Source of the DNA: Lachnospiraceae bacterium
GTDB taxonomy: Bacteria; Bacillota_A; Clostridia; Lachnospirales; Lachnospiraceae
Assembly: GCA_028694115.1 (NCBI GenBank)
Contig: JAQUUB010000047.1
Location: 1 to 32,827 of the forward strand
Direction of reading: 5' to 3'
DNA length: 32,827 nt
Positions 18,137 through 26,849 of this stretch are shown one piece after another. The stretch's first letter is position 1. The number at the start of each line of letters is the position of its first letter. The notes below the pieces were generated by a model. It was given only the letters and a program-made list of their open reading frames with translations. It searched no databases and was not told where the DNA came from. A program made the position numbers and the translations under genes.

Positions 18137-19656
18137 TGTCGTATCTCCTCCATAGGAAGCGTAAAGCTAAAAATTGCACCACTAGACCCTTCTCTATTCT
18201 CTGCTTTGATTGTTCCTCCATGTGCATGAACAATTGCCTCACATATACTTAATCCCAAACCAATGCCCTGTTTCACATCTGCCATCCGGCAATTAGATGT
18301 ATAGAACATCTGGAACAAATTTGGTAAATCAACCGGATCGATTCCTTCCCCATTATCAATTACAGATACTTCAACTATTTTACCATCCATTTTATCCTTC
18401 ACGCGGATTGTAATCTCGTTATTTCCCTTTGAATGCTTCATTGCATTGTCTAAAAGATTAATAAGAACCTGCATAATTAATTTTGCATCGATTGGAATTA
18501 ATATAACTTTTTCTGGCATATCTATATTAATTTCAAATTCTGGTGATCGTCTGGAAAAATGACTAATTGCACTACCAATAATCTCTTCTAATGCTTCATA
18601 TTCTTTATTAATTACTAATCTTCCTTCTTGTAATCTAGTTAAATTCAAAATATTTTCCACTAATGCGCGAAGCCAATCTGCATCGTTATAGATTGCGGAA
18701 ACCAACTCATATTCCTGTTCATTTTTCTCTGTCATATCCATAAGTATTTCTGCGGTTCCCATAATTCCAGAGAGTGGCGTTCTTAAATCATGTGAGATTG
18801 CCCTTAGAAGATTCCCTCGGTAACGTTCTTGCACCATTTCTTCATTTGATTTTAAACGTTGATGAAATTCCCTGAAACGATCCATTGCCAAAGCGGTACT
18901 TTCTATCATGGTACGTAATAATTTCGCCTGTGTTTCATTTAATTTTTCTGAGATTTCTTTTGGAATTCTAATGATTCCCAAAATATTCTCTTGACCATAT
19001 ATTGGCCAATCATGAAATTCATCTCCACTATAATACGCAGTCCGCAGTTCTTCAATACGATATTTTATATGCATCACATCATCAACTTCTCTATAAATTT
19101 GCTTTTCATCATTGACTTGTTGAATGAATGATTTTTCTGGTATTCCCTCTTCATCAAAACACAGGCATCCAACTCTGCAAACAAATATTTCACTAATTGT
19201 CTGAGTTGCTATACTTGCAATATCATGAATATCTTTTGCATCCGTCAAATGATTCGTAAGGTGATACAGTGCTCTGGTTTCTATTTCTTTTTCTGTTATT
19301 TTAACTGTATTTTGTTTTACTCTGGACGTTAATGCACTCGTGATAATCGCAGTTATCGTCATAATAACAAATGTTATGATATAGCCTGGCTCATTAACCT
19401 GAAATGTATAATACGGCTCTGTAAAAAAGTAATTATAGGCAAATGTAGAGGCTACGGAAAAAATAATTCCATAAACATAGCCCGATGTAAGTCTTGCTGA
19501 CAAAAGAACAAACAATAGATACACAATAACAATATTGGATTCTAAAAAACTCAATTTTTGAAAAATATACCCTATCAGAGATGCAATTCCTAAAAAAGCG
19601 GAAATTAAAAAAATAGACTTAATTCTATTTTTTAAATATTTATCTTTTTTCTTCAT
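18133..19656 (-). CDS. KdpD-like sensor histidine kinase lacking the N-terminal KdpD domain
   Basis: Membrane kinase of 507 residues. Four short membrane helices of the DUF4118 type lie at about 12-110 (with YNYFFTEPYYTF between them), then a GAF-like region at about 130-260, the HisKA helix with His289 in RAISHDLRTPLSG and the HATPase domain (INLLDNAMKHS, DNGEGI, GIGLGLSICEAIVHAHGG, FTLP). DUF4118 and the dimer helix are those of KdpD, but the cytoplasmic N-terminal KdpD and Usp domains (about 350 residues in E. coli) are absent. It would sense K+ or turgor through the membrane part; this is inference. Operon with the regulator downstream and probably the DUF523 gene 33 bases upstream. Confidence 0.9.
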   Translation of the reverse strand: MKKKDKYLKNRIKSIFLISAFLGIASLIGYIFQKLSFLESNIVIVYLLFVLLSARLTSGYVYGIIFSVASTFAYNYFFTEPYYTFQVNEPGYIITFVIMTITAIITSALTSRVKQNTVKITEKEIETRALYHLTNHLTDAKDIHDIASIATQTISEIFVCRVGCLCFDEEGIPEKSFIQQVNDEKQIYREVDDVMHIKYRIEELRTAYYSGDEFHDWPIYGQENILGIIRIPKEISEKLNETQAKLLRTMIESTALAMDRFREFHQRLKSNEEMVQERYRGNLLRAISHDLRTPLSGIMGTAEILMDMTEKNEQEYELVSAIYNDADWLRALVENILNLTRLQEGRLVINKEYEALEEIIGSAISHFSRRSPEFEINIDMPEKVILIPIDAKLIMQVLINLLDNAMKHSKGNNEITIRVKDKMDGKIVEVSVIDNGEGIDPVDLPNLFQMFYTSNCRMADVKQGIGLGLSICEAIVHAHGGTIKAENREGSSGAIFSFTLPMEEIRQ

Positions 19657-19689
19657 GTTTTCCCTTCTCCTGATATTAGATGTACATTT

Positions 19690-20106
19690 CTAATATTCTT
19701 CTGAATCTACTACTTTGTATCCTGCTTCCATCAATGCTTTCGCAAATATGCCGCTTCCACTAATCAGTTCCCCGCTAAAACATCCATCATAGATGTTATG
19801 AACTCCGCAAGTAGGACTCCTCGATTGCAGAATTGCAAAATCTATGTTCTCTTTCTTGATCTGCTCCAATGCCAGGTGAACGCCCTTTTCGTATTCCTTA
19901 TGAACATTTTTCCCGTTACATTCTGTAATGCATCCATCTACAATTTCAGCGGAAGCCCTTGGAGTACTCATCCCTGCTAATAATTCAGGACAAATCTCCA
20001 AAACTTCTTTATCACTCAGAAAATCAACAACCTTCTGATTGCGATTATTTCCACCATTATATTTGCAATTATGTCCCATAATGCAGGCACTAACTAATAT
20101 TTTCAT
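19690..20106 (-). CDS. DUF523 family protein
   Basis: Protein of 138 residues of the DUF523 (YbbK-like) family, function not established. Family features are the N-terminal VSACIMGHNCKYNGG, the CPELLAGM segment, PRASAEI, and LQSRSPTCG with the late cysteine; the three cysteines suggest a metal site or redox role, not proven. The start at 20106 is chosen for AGGTG 6 bases upstream; a GTG three codons earlier overlaps the stop of the cupin gene. It seems to be second in a cupin-DUF523-kinase-regulator operon. Confidence 0.85.
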   Translation of the reverse strand: MKILVSACIMGHNCKYNGGNNRNQKVVDFLSDKEVLEICPELLAGMSTPRASAEIVDGCITECNGKNVHKEYEKGVHLALEQIKKENIDFAILQSRSPTCGVHNIYDGCFSGELISGSGIFAKALMEAGYKVVDSEEY

Positions 20107-20111
20107 TTCAG

Positions 20112-20435
20112 TCACCTATTAGTTGATTTTGTTGATATTCCTACCATAATTGTTTCTTCCTCAATATTATTCCATACAGAATGAGGAATGGAACCGTTTA
20201 CAAGATGGGATTCATTTTCAGATAGAATAATAGTCTCACTGCCAACTATTATTTTTGCCTCGCCCTTGACTACAATAAACAGATGATTATGCTCATGCGT
20301 ATGTACTTCACATGGTCCTCCCCCCTCTTTTTGGAGATATGCAACTGAACCATCCAATATCGTTTGTTCCATATTATCAAATAATTTTTTTGCTAAAAAG
20401 TTAACATGATTTTGAGGTGTAACAAAACCTTCCAT
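20112..20435 (-). CDS. Small single-domain cupin protein
   Basis: Protein of 107 residues forming one cupin barrel. Metal-binding motif 1 is visible as EVHTHEHNHLFIVVKGEAKIIVG and motif 2 as NGSIPHSVWNN. Such single cupins can be metal-dependent enzymes or small-molecule sensors; the substrate cannot be told. GGGAGG lies about 7 bases before the ATG at 20435. It is the first gene of the unit leading to the KdpD/KdpE-like pair. Confidence 0.82.
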   Translation of the reverse strand: MEGFVTPQNHVNFLAKKLFDNMEQTILDGSVAYLQKEGGGPCEVHTHEHNHLFIVVKGEAKIIVGSETIILSENESHLVNGSIPHSVWNNIEEETIMVGISTKSTNR

Positions 20436-20473
20436 GATACTTCCTCCCTTTTTATATTTTATACTTCTTTTTT

Positions 20474-20502
20474 ATCCTACCAATGGTTCTAAAAAAAATC
20501 AA
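20474..20502 (-). promoter_or_regulatory. Candidate promoter of the cupin-DUF523-kinase operon
   Basis: Minus strand TTGATT (20497-20502), 17-base spacer, TAGGAT (20474-20479), 38 bases upstream of the cupin ATG and just after the terminator of the preceding gene. Confidence 0.5.
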
Positions 20503-20522
20503 GTCATTGTAAGTAAAGGTTG

Positions 20523-20558
20523 CATAAAAATAGAAGGTAAGTCTAAGCCTACCTTCTA
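20523..20558 (-). terminator. Terminator after the second cupin gene
   Basis: Perfect 9-bp stem TAGAAGGTA (20531-20539) with TACCTTCTA (20550-20558), 10-base loop, followed on the minus strand by TTTTTATG. Confidence 0.85.
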
Positions 20559-20585
20559 CGTTTTATAATTATAAAAAATCATCTC

Positions 20586-21110
20586 TCAATGATGTTCTTC
20601 GTCTTGTTTTGTCATATGGACCGTACCAAATGGATGCTGTGGGGGAGCATATATGGAGTACAATTTTAGTGGTATGCAACCTGTATTAATAAGGTTATGA
20701 TATTTTCCAGCTGGTATGATGATTGCAAAGTCCTCGGATACATTTTGCTGAAAGTCGAGATTATTTTTACTATCTCCCATCATTACAACACCTTGCCCTT
20801 GTTCTATTCGTAAAAACTGATCCGTATTAGGATGTATCTCCAATCCTATGTCTTCTCCTGGATTAATGCACATCAAAGTAAGCTGCAAATGATTACCTGT
20901 CCACAGTACCGTTCTAAAATTCTGATTCTCTAACGTTTCTTTTTCAATATTTGTAACAAAAGGATTGGGTCCATGATCATTTGATGGATTCATATCTTTT
21001 CCATTGTCTATGTGGTGGTTCATTTGTGTGTTATCGTAACACGAACAATAATTTTGTCTATAATTGGGTCTATAATATTGACGCACTGATTGATATCCTT
21101 TCCTAAACAT
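20586..21110 (-). CDS. Cupin protein with Tyr/Cys-rich N terminus
   Basis: Up to 174 residues. The first 30 residues are rich in Tyr, Arg and Asn with two cysteines (YCSCYD), followed by a cupin barrel: LEIHPNTDQFLRIEQGQGVVMMG and PAGKYHNLINTGCIPLKLYSIYAPPQHPFGTVH, near to the mannose-6-phosphate-isomerase-like cupins common in Firmicutes. The ATG at 21110 has no ribosome binding site; AGGAAAGG lies 10 bases before an in-frame GTG at 21086, which may be the true start and would remove eight residues. Function is unknown; the tyrosine-rich head resembles small coat-type proteins, which is only an impression. Confidence 0.82.
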   Translation of the reverse strand: MFRKGYQSVRQYYRPNYRQNYCSCYDNTQMNHHIDNGKDMNPSNDHGPNPFVTNIEKETLENQNFRTVLWTGNHLQLTLMCINPGEDIGLEIHPNTDQFLRIEQGQGVVMMGDSKNNLDFQQNVSEDFAIIIPAGKYHNLINTGCIPLKLYSIYAPPQHPFGTVHMTKQDEEHH

Positions 21111-21163
21111 TTATGATATCATATGCGTATTACTTAGAGATGTTAATAATATGACCAAAAATT

Positions 21164-22438
21164 CTATAAATCCTCCTGTTTTTTGATTGGTAATTTAATA
21201 ATGAATTCACATCCTTCTCCATAGGTACTGATTACATCAAATACTCCATTATGTTTTTTTACAATAATATCAAATGAAATACTTAAACCTAGCCCTGTTC
21301 CCTGTCCAATCTCTTTTGTTGTAAAAAAGGGATTAAATATTTTCGAAAGATTTTCTTGCAATATACCTGGTCCATCATCTTTAAAACTGATACATTGGTT
21401 TTCCTGTTCCTTATATATGGTAATACACATATTTCCTAATTCATTTCTTTTTTGTTGTTTGATTGCTTGAATTGCATTAATAATAATATTCAAAAAGACC
21501 TGACTGATTTGACTTCTATTACAATAAACTTCCGAGTCATCAAGACTATTTGTTTTGATATCAACAAAATATTTTGATTCGTTTCTCACCATTAATAATA
21601 CCTGATCAATTAGTTCCCTTAGTGAGTAGTAGTTCCTCTCATTCTCAATGCCTGAACGAGCAAAATTTCGAAGCGACTTTACAATTTCAGTAACCTTTTG
21701 AATTCCATCTTTTGACTCACCAATAAGACCATCTAAATCTTCCATTACAATATTTAATTTATTTTTTTTATAGTATTCCTGAAACACTTCATAGGAAAAT
21801 TGATCTGTCTGATTTGCTGAATCAATGTCCTTCAAGAAATTACGTATTTTAATAAGGTAATTTGATATGGTTTCTAAGTTGCTTCCAACATATGCGATTG
21901 GGTTGTTAATTTCATGAGCAACTCCTGCTGCTAATTCTCCAATCGCAGCCAGCTTTTCTGATTGAATTAAAGAAAACTGTATGTCCTTTAGCTGCTCATT
22001 CACATTTTTAAGTTCGATATTTTGCATATTGGACTTTTCATATAATAAATGTAATTCTAAAAGATTGTTGCGTGCATTTGCTGCCGCACTAATCCTCGCA
22101 TTAAATATTGTTTCCTGGATTGGCTTTTGCAAATAATCATTCGCACCCAGTTCAAAACAAGATTGGAAGCTTTCATCATCTGTCATAGAGGTAAACATTA
22201 GAATCGGAATGTCCTTATATTTCAAACGACTCCTTATTTCCTTTAATAATTCAATTCCACTAATTTCAGGCATTAAGATATCGAGCAGGATAATGTCAAT
22301 TTCCTCTGTCTCTAGAATTTTTATGACTTTTTGGGGATTCTGGCATATTTGAACCAAATATTCTGGAAAAAACTGATTGATATATTTTTCTGCAATGACT
22401 AAGTTAAATTTATCATCATCCACTACCAGTATTTTCAT
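21164..22438 (-). CDS. Hybrid receiver-histidine kinase
   Basis: Cytoplasmic signalling protein of 424 residues with no membrane helix. An N-terminal receiver domain (1-120) has DDD at 7-9, Asp53 in LLDILMP and Lys105 in DYLQKP. A coiled-coil linker (about 125-160) leads to HisKA with His175 in AAGVAHEINNPIAYVGSNL, and a HATPase domain with INAIQAIKQQ, FKDDGPGI, IFNPFFTTKEIGQGTGLGLS. The order receiver first, kinase second, with the VAHEINNP type of H-box, is that of stand-alone soluble hybrids that take phosphate from another kinase. GGAGG lies 8 bases before the ATG. No partner regulator is adjacent. Confidence 0.92.
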   Translation of the reverse strand: MKILVVDDDKFNLVIAEKYINQFFPEYLVQICQNPQKVIKILETEEIDIILLDILMPEISGIELLKEIRSRLKYKDIPILMFTSMTDDESFQSCFELGANDYLQKPIQETIFNARISAAANARNNLLELHLLYEKSNMQNIELKNVNEQLKDIQFSLIQSEKLAAIGELAAGVAHEINNPIAYVGSNLETISNYLIKIRNFLKDIDSANQTDQFSYEVFQEYYKKNKLNIVMEDLDGLIGESKDGIQKVTEIVKSLRNFARSGIENERNYYSLRELIDQVLLMVRNESKYFVDIKTNSLDDSEVYCNRSQISQVFLNIIINAIQAIKQQKRNELGNMCITIYKEQENQCISFKDDGPGILQENLSKIFNPFFTTKEIGQGTGLGLSISFDIIVKKHNGVFDVISTYGEGCEFIIKLPIKKQEDL

Positions 22439-22486
22439 TACAAATTCCTCCTCCCTTATATGGTCAGATTACTTTTACTTATTAAT

Positions 22487-22515
22487 ATTTTATTATATCT
22501 ATCCCGATTATTCAA
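22487..22515 (-). promoter_or_regulatory. Candidate promoter of the hybrid kinase gene
   Basis: Minus strand TTGAAT (22510-22515), 17-base spacer, TAAAAT (22487-22492), 48 bases upstream of the ATG. Confidence 0.5.
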
Positions 22516-22565
22516 TCGTTTTCGACAACAACGATACCCATCCTTTTAAGTGCAATCAGTGGGTT

Positions 22566-23009
22566 TCAACAATCCTCCCCTGCATGAAATAGTTCACCTG
22601 TAATATTTAAAATTTCTTCTATCGGTATCCTTGTCCCATTCTGCATTATAATCATACGCTTATATTCATCAATTTTCTTCACGATTCCACGTGTAGTAAT
22701 GTAAAATCCACCTGTCTTACGATGATCTGGACTAAAAAAAACCAGCTCTACTTCCTGCTGCCTGCTTATTTGTGATTGCACAATTCTTAATTTTTTATCT
22801 AATATGATTTTTTCATCCTCATCCAGTTCTATTCTTTCATCTGTCCATCTGCTTGTTTCTTTGATTGCCGCATCTAATCCTGTCAGTGCTGCAAATGGTG
22901 CAAATTGCGCAGCACGATCAAGTATAGACATATGCTCCCGCTGCTCAGAGACATGATGCGGTAAATTAATAATATCCTCATATGGATGTTTGTCTTTATC
23001 ATCTACCAT
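22566..23009 (-). CDS. YolD-like family protein
   Basis: Protein of 147 residues. The N-terminal part has the YolD signature DIINLPHHVSEQREHMSILDRAAQFAPFAALTG, the C-terminal part a small beta-rich domain (ITTRGIVKKIDEYKRMIIM, then TRIPIEEILNITGE). YolD proteins are the regular partners of UvrX/YqjW-type Y-family polymerases in Bacillus and clostridia, as here: the polymerase gene ends 2 bases upstream. The exact role is not settled; it is probably an accessory to error-prone synthesis. Confidence 0.88.
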   Translation of the reverse strand: MVDDKDKHPYEDIINLPHHVSEQREHMSILDRAAQFAPFAALTGLDAAIKETSRWTDERIELDEDEKIILDKKLRIVQSQISRQQEVELVFFSPDHRKTGGFYITTRGIVKKIDEYKRMIIMQNGTRIPIEEILNITGELFHAGEDC

Positions 23010-23011
23010 TC

Positions 23012-24541
23012 TTATGCCTTATGACCTCCTATTTGCTTGTTTCTTTCCCTTGTCATTGCGCCTTCCTCAAAGTTTGTACCCTTTAGAATTGCATTTTTCC
23101 CATATTTTCTCTTTATATCAAGAATTGCTAGCTGCATATTCTTTTCTCGTAGCAAAGCAGCATCCTCTTCTTCCTTTTCCTTTTGCCTTGTTTTATAATC
23201 CGAAAACAAATCAAGCTGTTCATAAGACGTTTCTTTCTCTACCGAACTTTCCTTCACAACATGATTTGCTGTAATGTTTATTCTTCGAACTAATAAGTTT
23301 TCATTCACAATTCGGGTGTATAAATCCATAACTACATCCAAAATCAGTTTTGTAGAAGATGTATGATAATTAAGATTTGCTGTTCCATGTGCATGCTGTG
23401 GAATCTGCCGTCCATAATGATCTGTCTTTATCAGTCCATGATATTTCTTTTTTATCTCTTTATTACTTAGATTTTCAATATCATAGCCTACTGTCAAAAC
23501 CATTTGATCTGCCACCAGACCTTTTTCCACCATATCCAGCACAAGGAGGTCTGTCATTTCACGTACAATCAGTCTTGCTTTTTCATAAGGATAGGGATAC
23601 TGTAATACCTGTCCTGAGCTAAGACTATTTGTTGTTGGTTTATATGCCTTTACATCTGCAATGGTACATGGTTCAAACCCCCATGCATGATCGATTAAAA
23701 GCTCTGCATTGATCCCGAATAACCTGTAAAGCAAATCCTCATTATAATATTCATTCTTCTTTCCTATGGAACACCTTGCCACATCACCCATGGTAAACAT
23801 TCCGTTCTCTTCAAGTTTTCTGGCATACCCTCTTCCAACACGCCAGAAATCTGTCAGTGGTTTATGAGTCCATAGAATTCGTCGATATGTCATTTCATCC
23901 AGTTCTGCAATTCTCACTCCATCTTTGTCCGCAGGTATGTGTTTTGCCACAATATCCATTGCTATTTTGCATAAATAGAGATTCGTACCGATTCCAGCTG
24001 TTGCAGTAATTCCAATCGTCTGAAACACTTCCTGAATCATCTTCACTGCAAATTCCCTGGCGGAAAGATTTGCTGTCGATAAATAATGCGTTACCTCCAT
24101 AAAGACCTCATCTACGGAATAGACATGAATATCCTCAGGTGCAACATATTTTAGATAAATATTATTAATTTGTATGCTATACTCCATATACTTTGCCATC
24201 CTTGGCGGAGCGATAATATAATCCAGTGATAATTCTGGTGATTCCTTTAATTCTGTATCATGAAATGATGAACCAGCAAAGCAATGTCCCGGTGCCTTGC
24301 TCCTTCTGATTGCATTTTCTTCTTTTACTTTCTGCACTACCTCAAATAACCTTGCTCTTCCAGAAATTCCAATTGATTTCAGTGATGGGGATACTGCAAG
24401 ACAAATCGTTTTTTCTGTACGGCTTGCATCTGCAACTACAAGATTGGTAGACAATGGGTCAAGCCCGCGTTCCAGACATTCCACTGAGGCATAGAAAGAC
24501 TTTAAATCAATCGCAATATATGTTTTATTTTTCTTTTCCAA
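23012..24541 (-). CDS. Y-family DNA polymerase (UvrX/YqjW/UmuC-like)
   Basis: Translesion polymerase of 509 residues. Catalytic acids are visible as Asp12 in IAIDLKSFYASVECLERG and Asp144-Glu145 in VYSVDEVFMEV, with ATAGIGTNLYLCKIAMDIVAK in the palm. A helix-hairpin-helix follows (DFWRVGRGYARKLEENGMFTMGDVA), then the little-finger domain and a charged coiled-coil tail (about 440-480). It is longer than DinB (about 350-410), as usual for this group. The start is TTG at 24541, decided by AGGAGG 7 bases upstream; the nearby ATG is out of frame. With yolD it forms a two-gene operon, probably SOS controlled. Confidence 0.94.
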   Translation of the reverse strand: MEKKNKTYIAIDLKSFYASVECLERGLDPLSTNLVVADASRTEKTICLAVSPSLKSIGISGRARLFEVVQKVKEENAIRRSKAPGHCFAGSSFHDTELKESPELSLDYIIAPPRMAKYMEYSIQINNIYLKYVAPEDIHVYSVDEVFMEVTHYLSTANLSAREFAVKMIQEVFQTIGITATAGIGTNLYLCKIAMDIVAKHIPADKDGVRIAELDEMTYRRILWTHKPLTDFWRVGRGYARKLEENGMFTMGDVARCSIGKKNEYYNEDLLYRLFGINAELLIDHAWGFEPCTIADVKAYKPTTNSLSSGQVLQYPYPYEKARLIVREMTDLLVLDMVEKGLVADQMVLTVGYDIENLSNKEIKKKYHGLIKTDHYGRQIPQHAHGTANLNYHTSSTKLILDVVMDLYTRIVNENLLVRRINITANHVVKESSVEKETSYEQLDLFSDYKTRQKEKEEEDAALLREKNMQLAILDIKRKYGKNAILKGTNFEEGAMTRERNKQIGGHKA

Positions 24542-24591
24542 TCATATGCCTCCTTTTTGGTGAATTACATCTAAACAAATCTCGTATGTTT

Positions 24592-24629
24592 ATTGTACCA
24601 TAAAAAAAGACATATGCAAACACTTGTTC
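24592..24629 (-). promoter_or_regulatory. Promoter with SOS (LexA) box for the Y-polymerase operon
   Basis: Minus strand TTGCAT (24614-24619), 16-base spacer, TACAAT (24592-24597). GAAC-AAGT-GTTT (24618-24629, minus strand) matches the Gram-positive LexA consensus CGAACRNRYGTTYC at 12 of 14 positions, both outer bases differing, and covers the start of the -35. It ends one base from the MATE stop codon. Confidence 0.65.
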
Positions 24630-25967
24630 TTATTGTTCAACGCTTTTCATGATTCCTATTAATACGGAAATGGTTAGAATCAGTGCAAGCAGGTCTGCCA
24701 TTGGCTGAGCAAATATTAATCCGTTGAGTCCGAAGGAACTGTTAAGCACTAATAAAATTGGAATATAAAAAAATCCTTGTCTTGCAATAGAAAGCAAGAG
24801 TGAAGCTTTTCCTTTCCCCATAGCCTGTACTGTTACAGCACCAACCATTTGAGCTCCATATACAGGGAGTGACCACATAAGCCCCAAAAGTATAAAGCTT
24901 CCTTTTGAAATCACGTCTGGCAGCGGAGTAAAAAATGAAATGATCTGATTAGGAAAAAAGCCAAAAATTATAACTAATGCCACACCAATTACACTGGTAA
25001 TCATCATTCCTTTTTTGATAATTTCCTGCACTCGATTATAATTTTTTGCACCAAAATTATATCCTAATAGCGGTTGACATCCAACGGAAAATCCCATAAA
25101 TATATAGGTTCCAATCGTCATTATTTTAGAAGCCACACCCATTCCTGCTACCGTATCATTACCATAGGAAACAGCTAAATTATTGCATAACATAACAGCT
25201 GCACCCATAAGTATCTGACTGATTGAAGAGGGCGTACCAATCGAAAAAATCTCCCTCCATATATCTTTTTCAAATGAAATATTTTTAAATTTGAATTTAA
25301 TCATGGATTTATCACGCAGATAAAATATGATGTAATAAGTGAGCCCCAGTGCATTGCCAAGTACCGTTGCAATTGCCGCCCCTATCATTCCCATGTGAAG
25401 GGCAAAAATAAATATCGGATCCAGAATGGTATTCGCTACCGTACCAATCAGCATACCCATCATAGAAACCATTGTAGAACCCTCACTTCGTAACAACTGT
25501 CCCAAAGCAAAATTACTCATAATAATGGCCGCTCCAAGAAGTAATACCAGTGAATAATCAAAAGCAAAGGAATAGGTCTCTTCCACTGCCCCTAAAGCAT
25601 TAACAATCGGCGTAATAAAAATACTTCCAATTACAGTGGCAAGTATTCCTAAGCTAAAACATATTGTAATACCCGATGAAAGGACTTTACTTGCCTTTTC
25701 ATAATCGGATTTCCCCATACATCTGGAAATATAAGAAGAAGCTCCTGTTCCAATAATTCCCGATAAAGCCATCATAATCATAAACAGCGGTGTGGTGATA
25801 TTGGCAGCTGCAAGTTGATTTTTATCCCCCAGCTTTCCTATAAAATAGATATCTACAAGATTATATAGCAATTAAATCATCATTCCCATAACCATGGGAA
25901 TCGACATTGTAAAAATCGCCTTTCTGACAGGCGCTTTACTTAATAAGTGTATTCTTTTCTCATCCAT
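24630..25967 (-). pseudogene. MATE-family efflux transporter with an early in-frame stop
   Basis: Cation-coupled multidrug exporter of the MATE family, 445 codons plus stop from the ATG at 25967. Codon 32 is TAA (25872-25874) where relatives usually have Gln or another residue in MMxxLYNLVD; a C-to-T change of CAA is enough. Before the stop the sequence is normal for the family (IHLLSKAPVRKAIF, then TMSIPMVMGMM), after it also (YNLVDIYFIGKLGDKNQLAAANITTPLF). The rest is intact, with about 12 predicted membrane helices and no second lesion. A TTG directly after the stop could restart translation, but the product would lose most of the first helix. The gene follows the XRE gene and is probably its partner. 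Confidence 0.85.
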
Positions 25968-26008
25968 TTCTCTTCTTACCTTTCATTTCTCTTCTTACCT
26001 TTCATTTC
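25966..26008. repeat. 19-bp tandem duplication between the XRE and MATE genes
   Basis: ATTTCTCTTCTTACCTTTC occurs at 25966-25984 and 25985-26003, with a third partial copy of five bases. On the minus strand each unit carries GAAAGGTAAGAAG, so the duplication adds a second copy of the purine-rich stretch and separates the XRE stop from the MATE start. Confidence 0.85.
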
Positions 26009-26708
26009 CCCGGTCATAATGTTCTAATCCTTCATTTTCATATTCATATTCTCTCAAAATATCAAGCGCCTTTTTATTAAGACGACCATACAAAACAGCA
26101 GCTTCAACCTGCGGATAAATATATTCTGCATGTGGCAGCATAATTCTGATTAATTGATAATCAAGTTCCCCTTCAATAATTTTATGAAATATGACAGAAA
26201 TAGAATTTCCATCAAGAAATGGAATCAATCGTTCGAGCAAATTTTCATCGATCGTGTCATATGTTGCATTTTCCAACAGTTTGACAACCGTATCATCATT
26301 TATGTACTCTGCAAGCGAAACAATACTTGATATATCTATTCCATGTTCTGCAAGACCATCCGCCAGTTTATCGAGTAGACTAGGCTTTAGCAACGGTGCA
26401 ATATTCACAATATCAGAAATGCATTGCTTGTCTAACTCGCTGCATACATCCTGACCTCCCGCAGCGCCTTCAAGAATTGCAGCCTCTCTTTTGGTTGGAT
26501 TACCAGAACTGATAAGTTCATCCAGCGTGATGTTAAAAACATCTGCAATTTCAATTAAAATAGATATATCCGGGAAACTGTCTCCACACTCATATTTTGA
26601 AATTGCCTGACGAGTCAGGTTGAGTTGTTCGGCAAGTTCCGATTGTGTCATATCTGCTTTCTTTCGAAGCCTTGAAATGTATGCACCAAATTTTTTTATA
26701 TCAAACAT
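25995..26708 (-). CDS. XRE-family regulator with helical C-terminal domain
   Basis: Protein of 237 residues: XRE helix-turn-helix at about 6-62 (MTQSELAEQLNLTRQAISKYECGD, then ISILIEIADVFNITLDELI), followed by about 150 residues that look like short helical repeats (KPSLLDKLADGLAEHG, DENLLERLIPFLDGN, DYQLIRIMLPHAEYIYPQVE). The C-terminal part has no named domain that I recognise. The ATG at 26708 is supported by GGGAGGG 7 bases upstream; the frame is open further but runs through the promoter. The MATE transporter follows, so it may control that gene, perhaps as a drug-sensing repressor. Confidence 0.85.
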   Translation of the reverse strand: MFDIKKFGAYISRLRKKADMTQSELAEQLNLTRQAISKYECGDSFPDISILIEIADVFNITLDELISSGNPTKREAAILEGAAGGQDVCSELDKQCISDIVNIAPLLKPSLLDKLADGLAEHGIDISSIVSLAEYINDDTVVKLLENATYDTIDENLLERLIPFLDGNSISVIFHKIIEGELDYQLIRIMLPHAEYIYPQVEAAVLYGRLNKKALDILREYEYENEGLEHYDRGNER

Positions 26709-26729
26709 AAAATGTCCCTCCCTATATGC

Positions 26730-26758
26730 AGAATATCGTAGATGCAAAGACAAATCAA
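26730..26758 (-). promoter_or_regulatory. Promoter of the XRE-MATE operon
   Basis: Minus strand TTGATT (26753-26758), 17-base spacer, TATTCT (26730-26735), 22 bases upstream of the XRE ATG and just beyond the terminator of the preceding gene. Confidence 0.6.
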
Positions 26759-26777
26759 GCAAAGGATAGTTGCTATT

Positions 26778-26831
26778 AAAAATACCCTGATAGTGCAACA
26801 CAACCTATTTCTGTGTCTTACTATTAGGGTA
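26778..26831 (-). terminator. Terminator after the beta-helix lipoprotein gene
   Basis: Arms 26783-26794 and 26820-26831 (TACCCTGATAGT / ACTATTAGGGTA) pair over 12 positions with one G-T pair; an inner ACACA/TGTGT stem continues it. TTTTTAAT follows on the minus strand. Confidence 0.8.
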
Positions 26832-26849
26832 CTCTTATCTCTTTATTTA

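Noticed and set aside
25869..25871. TTG at 25871 as the true MATE start
   Set aside because: The sequence upstream of the TAA is clear MATE N-terminal sequence and starts at an ATG at 25967; the TTG lies inside the first membrane helix and has no binding site.
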